From positions 369,785 through 391,599 of the forward strand of contig NW_003156238.1 in assembly GCF_000003605.2 (NCBI RefSeq): DNA of 21,815 nucleotides, read 5' to 3'. Below the pieces are notes generated by a model, which saw only the letters and a list, made by a program, of their open reading frames with translations, did no database searches and had not been told where the DNA came from. The translations under genes were made by a program, and so were the position numbers. Positions within the stretch are counted from its first letter, which is position 1, and every line of letters starts with the position of its first letter. Source of the DNA: Saccoglossus kowalevskii. Its lineage: Eukaryota; Hemichordata; Enteropneusta; Harrimaniidae. Of the stretch, positions 8,890 to 16,900 are shown piece after piece.

Positions 8890-10890
8890 AATTGTAAATT
8901 AAATGTTTGTCTATATGTCTATACGTGTGAAAAGGAATGTAGATATATGTTAGTTAGTTTGCGAGTATTCCCGCATATGTTTCTGGGTGATCGCTGTGTT
9001 ACTCATGCTGCGAGCAAATGTGTATAACGATATTGTGTGTATCCGAGTTTGAATCGAGTAAATGCACATATGGTGGGGGATCGTGTGTTATATATTCCTT
9101 GCCAGAATGATATTCTTAATGAATTGCATATTTTAATAACATTATCATAGGGTATGAATTAGTTTCCGAATAATATTTTCTCCTTTGTTACGGAGTGGGC
9201 TTCTGTGTTTTCTTTTAGTAATTATCGAATTTTAAATTACTAATTGTGACACTTTCCTGAATGACCATGTGATACTGTACACGCAACGACATAGTTACAA
9301 ATTACTTTGTTTTATAAATATTTCCCCTAAAACTATTGTGATTTATGTTAAAAGGAATAGATAAACGATTACGAATATTATTCTGAATCAATATACTAGT
9401 GGCACTCAAACTTGTTTTAATAACTTGTAATACTGTATTAACACATAATAAATAACCTGTGTATATTACAGTAATTAACGTTAGGATACAAACTATTGTT
9501 AAATTTAAGCTTAAAACCAAATTTAATTCTTCAAAACTGATACAAATATATCTTTTACATAACAAGTGATAGGTGGCGTACTGTCAGGGCTAGAAATAAT
9601 TGTCTTCTTCATCGTTGCTTTATCATTCATGCAAAAACACGCAGTCTGAGCGTATACTATTCATCAACAAATATTGAAAGTTTGAGTCACTATTGTGTAA
9701 ATGCTTTTTAGCGATTTGTCCACAACTCGCAATAATTCCAAGGGTGGTGTTTCATTAATGACCATAAGATAACAATGTATATATATAATTGAAAACGTTG
9801 AAATATAGAGAATGAGCACAAGAACAAAATTCAAAATATTTAATTAGAATTAATAAGCTTTGTTTTTATCTAAGTACAATTTGTCGTTGTATTACTTTAT
9901 ACACCGCTCGTATTAAGCCATGTATCTGCAGTGCATTTCACTACAGTGGTTTTTTTGACGTCAAATTTATTTTGCTGTGGTAAAATATTATGATTGTGTT
10001 ACTTTCACAAGGCATAAGCATTGCACTCTCCCTGCAACACAGCGGATACTAGAACGGGGTGCAATGCGACTACACGTCACCATCGAAACCTGAATAAAAA
10101 TGCGAGTTTCTATGTAGTGGTTCCAGTATTAGTAGGGTCGTCGTCGCATTTAATTTATAACAACAACAATTGTGAATATTTCGGCGGTTTTTGGCTGTCC
10201 CTGTTTGCATAATAATAAATAAAAATGTTTTTAAAGAATTGGCGTTCGTGTATGGTTGTGAACAAATAGAAAACAAATTGTAACATATAATTGTTCTTCC
10301 TAAAATATGGCTGTGCGAAGTTGGACATAACAATTTTCATTATAATCCTGTATAAAATTCCAGATTTTCTCGCTAGTCTTAGCCGTGCAATTTTATATGT
10401 GACCAACTATTAATAATGACATTGATTTGACAAGGCGTTCGTACTCTAGCACAACAGCAGTGTTGTTATTGTTGACAATCTAAGCCATCACCATCGGGGC
10501 TGTGTAATGTTATTTATGGAATATATTAAATTATATTTCCCGTTTTCGCACGAATAGTCTATCATTGAGATTTAATAGAGAAGCATTGAATACCAACAAT
10601 TAGTGAGACTAAAAAAAAAACTGAAATTTTTTATATTTTTATATTTATAACATATTTGAAGAAATTTTTTTTCGAGCACGACATAACACAAATATAGGTG
10701 CTATCAGTTTAGCGTCGCCAGTGTTCATAATAACAAATGCTCGATTAAATGAAGAATATAAACAATAGAAAAAAAACTAAACGAGTTTTACTTGCCCCTG
10801 ACATAGTTGTGCTGTTTATATCAATCAAACAATGGTTGTCAATGTTTATTACAACATAAATGATTGTAAATAATTATTTGTTGAATTCTA
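8890..10890. other. AT-rich non-coding stretch (5' intron or intergenic)
   Basis: No domain-like open frame is visible. The frames at 9302-9565, 10021-10212 and 10070-10406 are short and low-complexity. A TTTATATCAA word at about 10815 offers an alternative core promoter close to the start codon, in which case no upstream exon would be needed. Confidence 0.35.
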
Positions 10891-10900
10891 GTTCAAGAAA

Positions 10901-10978
10901 ATGTGGACCCACATTCTCTTCTACAGTGCTGCGTGCATCGTAGTCAACCATGGCCATACTTTGCAGTATGACGACAAG
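10901..10978 (+). CDS. Exon 1: signal peptide
   Basis: The start ATG sits in a favourable context (AGAAAATGT). The 26 codons encode a short N-terminus, a hydrophobic core (ILFYSAACIVV) and a likely cleavage region near Asn-His-Gly/His-Thr. The exon ends in phase 0 at AAG/GTTAGT. The CTAG acceptor at 10888-10891 implies a 9-nt 5' UTR in this exon, if splicing occurs upstream. The donor is followed directly by a TTAGT pentanucleotide run. Confidence 0.75.
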
Positions 10979-13900
10979 GTTAGTTTAGTTTAGTTTAGGC
11001 ATTTGATGTGATATATTCTTACTTATACGTTTACATATATTCACGAACGATAAACTGTAGTTCAAATGTTAATTCATTTAATGTGGAATGCAAGGCTGTG
11101 ATCCATTCATGATTGCTTATAATCAAATCACAAAATGAACAACTATTTCCGTCGAATTGCCTATCGACTGGTCCGTTGTCTACCTATTGTGCTACGTGCG
11201 TCTATTTATATAATATTGCGATAGGTAGCTGACAATTGTACTATCTCGTGGTTATTTTTCACAGTTAAGTCACAGTCTGGATTTACGTCACAGTAAGTAT
11301 ATTAAGTTCATACGAATTAAAATTCTTCATACGTTTATATAGACGTTAAGGTCCAGATTATAACAGCACCGGGCACAATATTTCACCGAAACAGTTGGAA
11401 AAAACAGTAACAAAATCTCACAATTGTTGTTTATACATTGATCAAAAATGTAATTATACATTTAACAGTTATTGAAGATGACAACTGCAGTGTCTATGTA
11501 GCCGGTGTTTTGAAATGGGGCGAATGCAAAGATGACAGATATATTGATTTCGATGCAGAAGGTTTCGAGGAAGGTTGTTTTTATCCAGACAAACCATGCC
11601 TTAGTCATAAGCACTGTGAAGGTCACATGCAGTGTTACTTAAAATTTGATGCTTATCCCCGTTTAGGTGAGTTTTTCTCTCTATAATCATCAAACAAGTA
11701 TTTATGTGACTAAACAAAAACTTGAAACAGCAACATTACGGCTCAACGCATTTTTATACTAACCATTGAACAAAACGTAATTTGATACATCTGCTACTGT
11801 AAGCTATGAAGTTACAGAATACAATTATTAACAGTAGCATCAATGAATATGCAAAATAATATATACTTGTTATGCAGATTTAAAACATTACTGGATTGCG
11901 AATGGTCTTTCTACCTCATCACGAGATCAACACAACAAATAACACTTCAGACCCCTAATTTTTCAGCACGACTCTATAATGTAACATCTTATGATTAATG
12001 ACATCCGTCATTACAGCAGTATCAAAATTGTACATAACTGATTATGTACGAAACGATCAATCAATATATCAATAATAATAATTAAAATAATAATGTCATA
12101 ATAAAATTCAATAATTTATGTTCGAATACATTCCACGCTTTAGCACTGTGCTCGAACTTACGTGTCACGGACAATAATTTTGCATTACGATTTAATCAAA
12201 TGTGAATTCTTGATTTCAATTTGACATACAAATATTATTAATAACATAAAACAACTCAACCAAAATGTCAATATTGTTTGTACTTTTAATTTAAAATAAT
12301 TTTATGTACCACAGCAACTATTATAATCACCTGCCTGTCATAATACATTATGATAATTTGGCATTATATAGGCCCTTTCTCACAAAAGAATCTGCAGACC
12401 AAAATTTATGATTTTTCATTTGTGAATCAATAGTCAATAGTTCTGTTCTCTCCTTTGTTTCTATGACACATTCATCCAGTGAAGGACTTTATCTGTTATT
12501 GGGTTTCATCCCGCTGCAACATATTCATATTAACATTTGTCTTTTATGTATTTACATTTGTTTTTATGTTCATTCATTATATCTGAATTTATAGATAAAC
12601 CATGTCTAGATATAGGAGGACATTGTGTAAAACCAGGATCAAGAATTGATGGAATATTTTATAAGGGTTACTGTCCATGTGATTATGACTGTTATGTTAG
12701 AATCCGTAAGTGCGAGTTAGACTCGAAAATATTTGAAATAATTCACAACAAATATTGTAGATAAATGTAAACGCCAACTAAGAACACAATATCGTTACTG
12801 AAGCTTGTCATATATGCACTGACTGCAAAAACCCTGTCATGCAAAATGTACTACATGACCATTGATTGTGGATATTGTGAATGCTTTTCATATACAAGGA
12901 CAAATGGGGCTATACAATTATTATTCTTTTCAATGAACACATATAGTGTATGATCGTCATAGGTACTGGGTAACCATTTCTAGTGTGTGCTGACATTGTC
13001 ACATACACGCGAAAATTATGTTACGTAACCGATTCTTGGACATCCTAGCAATTTACTCATCTCTGTGAATTGTGGGCCTGTATCTGTAGGCACACTCTAT
13101 TGAAAGGTATTTTCAATACTTACTACAATGTTACTATATTTTGAATGCACATAAACGTTGACTAACACCAAAGTAATTAACAATAAAATAGGTTGTTGGA
13201 GAAATTCGGATTTATAAATTAAATGCATGACATCACCTCAAGCTTATCTGTTTTAATTTTTGTTTTAATGTTGTTGATTTTTCTTTAGAGGATTCTGGTT
13301 GTACCGGCACAGACCATTGTCAAACGCCCAATCTACCTTGTGGAGGAACGTTGAATCATAATCTATGTGGTGTTTCCCTCGCTTGCTGTGTCAGTAATGA
13401 GGGTAAGAATAATTCTATATATATGATAGTAGTAGCAAAAAACAATTAAGCTGCATACGACTTGGGTGAGAATCGGGGTGTTATACTTAGCAGAGCAGCC
13501 GCTTCGCTGTGATCTATTGAAAGTAAGCTTCCACGATCCCTTTAATGATAAACCATGTCTGGATTAAGTAGCACATATTTTATGTGCGTCTATGCTTATT
13601 ATGACAGATGACACTAAATGTGCTGATATAAATGGAGTATGTCAAGAAAACACACAAAATTGTGATGGCTGGTATGTTACTGACAAATGTGCAGGACATG
13701 CAACAAGACAGTGCTGTGTGCCCCCCGCAGGTAAACATATTTTTTAATAAGTAATCGAAAATTTAGTGTGTTTCAAGTACTCAGATTGTATATTACCGAT
13801 TTCCTTTCAAGGTGGTACAAAATAAAACACTCATAATATATAATTAACTAGTTTTAAATTAAGCTCATATGAAAAATTACAATTGATAAACTTTCGAATT

Positions 13901-16900
13901 GAAAACATAGACCACAATAAAGATGGGTCACTTAATTTAACAACATTAATAGTACGCAACCCTTCTGTTACAGAATTGTCCCCTATGTCTATTTGAGGTT
14001 ATATTATTATTATTATTATTATTAAATCTTTATCGCAGGATATAAAGTGAAAAATACGCACATCCCATATTAAAAAAACAATAACAAACAATAAACATAA
14101 ACAAACAAAGAAAAAAAACGAATATATAAAAAGGCTTGACTAATAAATAAATAATTCATTGTTTCAGTGTGTTTCAAGTACTCAAAAATAAAAATAATAT
14201 TGCTGTACGAGTGATTCATTTAATTCAACAAAATTGACCAGTAGTTTAAGTGATTTTTTTATCATACAGAATTTTTCCATATGTATATTAGAGTTTATAA
14301 ACGGCATGTGTGATGGTCCTTTGTAGCGGATATGATGTCTTCATGTACGAAAAACACCTCAACTCATGCGCACGCGCTGCTTTGTGTAAATTTCTAATTC
14401 TTCCAAAGTTTTTTGCTCTTAGATAATACTACTGTACTATAGGGGGTCATCGAAAAGCCATATGTTTTGAAAAACACCAAACCCTTTGATAATTCTGAAA
14501 ATATAATACCATGATATTCACTGATTTGATTTTTATAATGATTTGCGCGTGGATTTATGTGAACTGGCATTCTAATTTATTTTGAGAGATTAGAATGTGG
14601 TGCGCTTTCAAGATCTCGTATTGGAGTTCCAGGGCTAAAACGTATTTCATAGAACAATCTCATAGATGAGCGAGGCGCATTACTAAATCGATAAAATATG
14701 TAGTATATATAACCACGAAATATCGGTAGTATCGATCATACACTACTTTTGTACATGAACGATGTAAAAAAGCAAAAATAACAATGTTTATAGTTGTCTA
14801 TTCACGAAACAGATCCGGTGAATAACAGATAATGAGTTTTCTCGCAAAATGCGCAATATATATCATTTTGGCAATGCTAATTCGTATTAGTACTTGTACC
14901 AGATTTACCTGTTTTGATTGACATTCCTAGATATTTAACACAGTTTATTCAGTTTTGGGTGGCATTACAGGTCTTCTACTGTTGAATATAGTTTTTTGCT
15001 TTAGCCAATACAATGGACTAGATTCAGACTAACCACGTTATAATTCAAGTTATAGCCTGAGAGTACTAACAGTGTTCTTCCCAATTTATTTGATTAAAAC
15101 AAAATAGTTTTATGTCGTTACCAGATGATACCAAATGCACTGATGCCCCTTATTGGGGTAAATGTGATGATATTACAAAGACACCTTGTGAAAATGGTGA
15201 TTATAGGCATGGTAATCCTAAATTATGTTCCGGACCTGTTCATAGACAGTGCTGCATAGATGGGTAAGTCTAACTGTCTATTAATTCATTATTAAAATGG
15301 TTGTACTCTAGTCGTTTATTATTCGATACGAATATAACCTTAATTATCAAAACTTGTTTTTTTATAACATGAATACTGGCATATGAGATATGTGATTGTT
15401 CTACAAAACATACGGAAAAAAGAAACAAACTATATATTAACATTTTATCATTTATATATGCGTATTCGCATCACTAAAATAAGCTGTGATTCTAATATAT
15501 ATAATTCTGTCTGTTATTTATAAAACTACGGTAGAAGATGCTACTTGTCTATATATAATCATCGTAAATTAATATTCTATTCCATTCTATTATTAGATGT
15601 GTGGATTACCTTGAAGGTGCGTAAAACAATCGATTGGTTAACATTTATATACATGTCTAAGCGTATTAATACTAGTCCATTTTCAAATTTTTTGAAGAAT
15701 TTTAAATGTAAACTTTATGTTACAGTTGATGACAAGGAAGTTCTCACTCAGTGTCATGTGTATGGCGGATGCTGTAGACCTTTCTGTGAACCACCAGAAG
15801 TAGAAACGGAAGAATATTCTTGTGAAATAACAAATAGGGATGGGAACATCATTGGAACACATTGTAAATGTTGTATAAGTGAGTTGATTTTGTATTTAAA
15901 AAATACTAAATACATGAACACATATATTACCGGATATCCGCACTTTTGTTTTAAATTTCATTCCTATATAACATATTCCCCCGTCTCTTTATTTCATACA
16001 TTGACTAACTTGTATATATTTTTTTGTTTTTGTAGTTCCAGGTGGTGAACCAGTGATTGGTAAGTGTGAATATTATATATTATTTTATATTTGTCTTTTA
16101 AAACAATATTCAATTTCTGAATGCACAAAATAAATCTAAAAAACTGTGCCATCATGGGAAATATGACAAAACTCCACACCCTTCCCGTGGCTTTCGTTGC
16201 GTATAGAAGTTATTTTCACGAGTGATACGGTGCATTCTGCGGCCGTACTTTCTTGAGCTAAGCGAGTGAAAGTACAGCAGAATACACCGCATCTTTAGTG
16301 TAGAATTTAGAATGCGTCTGTGTGAAAATAAAATAATCAGACGTCTAATCTGAATCACTGTTCGAATAAATAACTCGTGGACGTTTAGTTGGGGACATGA
16401 CAAAATCAGAACTTGAACTGGATTATGATACAAAGTTTATGTTGAAGTTAAAAGTTCCTCCACAGAGTTGTACTGCATTGGCAAACATGCCGTGCAACTA
16501 CGGTACTCCACTGACGGGATGACTTTCGTCGACAGCGGTCGTCACTAAGCTGCACGCTACAACTTCGTTTGTAATGTTGCTTTGTGGTTGTTGATTCAAT
16601 GAGTCTTAGTTGCTGGTCAAAATGTCGTTCATTTGGCTTTAATAATCTTTATTTGAAACTGAGTAACGCCGCAACGTCACCAGCAGAAATCTTCTGGTAT
16701 CTCGATGTTGACGTAATCACTGAGAGCCGAGAGCCCTTCAAGGCAGCTTCAAGGTTCATAAAACTCAGTACCAGGTGTTCGACATACATTATGTTCTCCC
16801 AGTCGTAGTATTCCATGCTGTGTACACCTAGTATGCCAAAAATGTTGCTGAACGATTTGAATCGCATAAAAATAGCAGACGAAACGGTGTTTACAAAATA

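Noticed and set aside
11438-11468. Translation start at 11438
   Set aside because: The first codon is TTG and the stretch is intron before a TTTAACAG acceptor; the true start is the signal-peptide ATG at 10901.
15545-15725. The first 60 residues of the 167-codon frame as coding
   Set aside because: Composition is Ile/Leu/Lys-rich without cysteines, and a good acceptor (ATGTTACAG) lies just before the Cys-rich part. An extended exon from about 15674 remains a minor alternative.
15879-16048. Extension of exon 9 past the GTGAGT donor to 16048
   Set aside because: The sequence turns into AT-rich low-complexity residues and a pyrimidine tract leading to the TTGTAG acceptor of exon 10.
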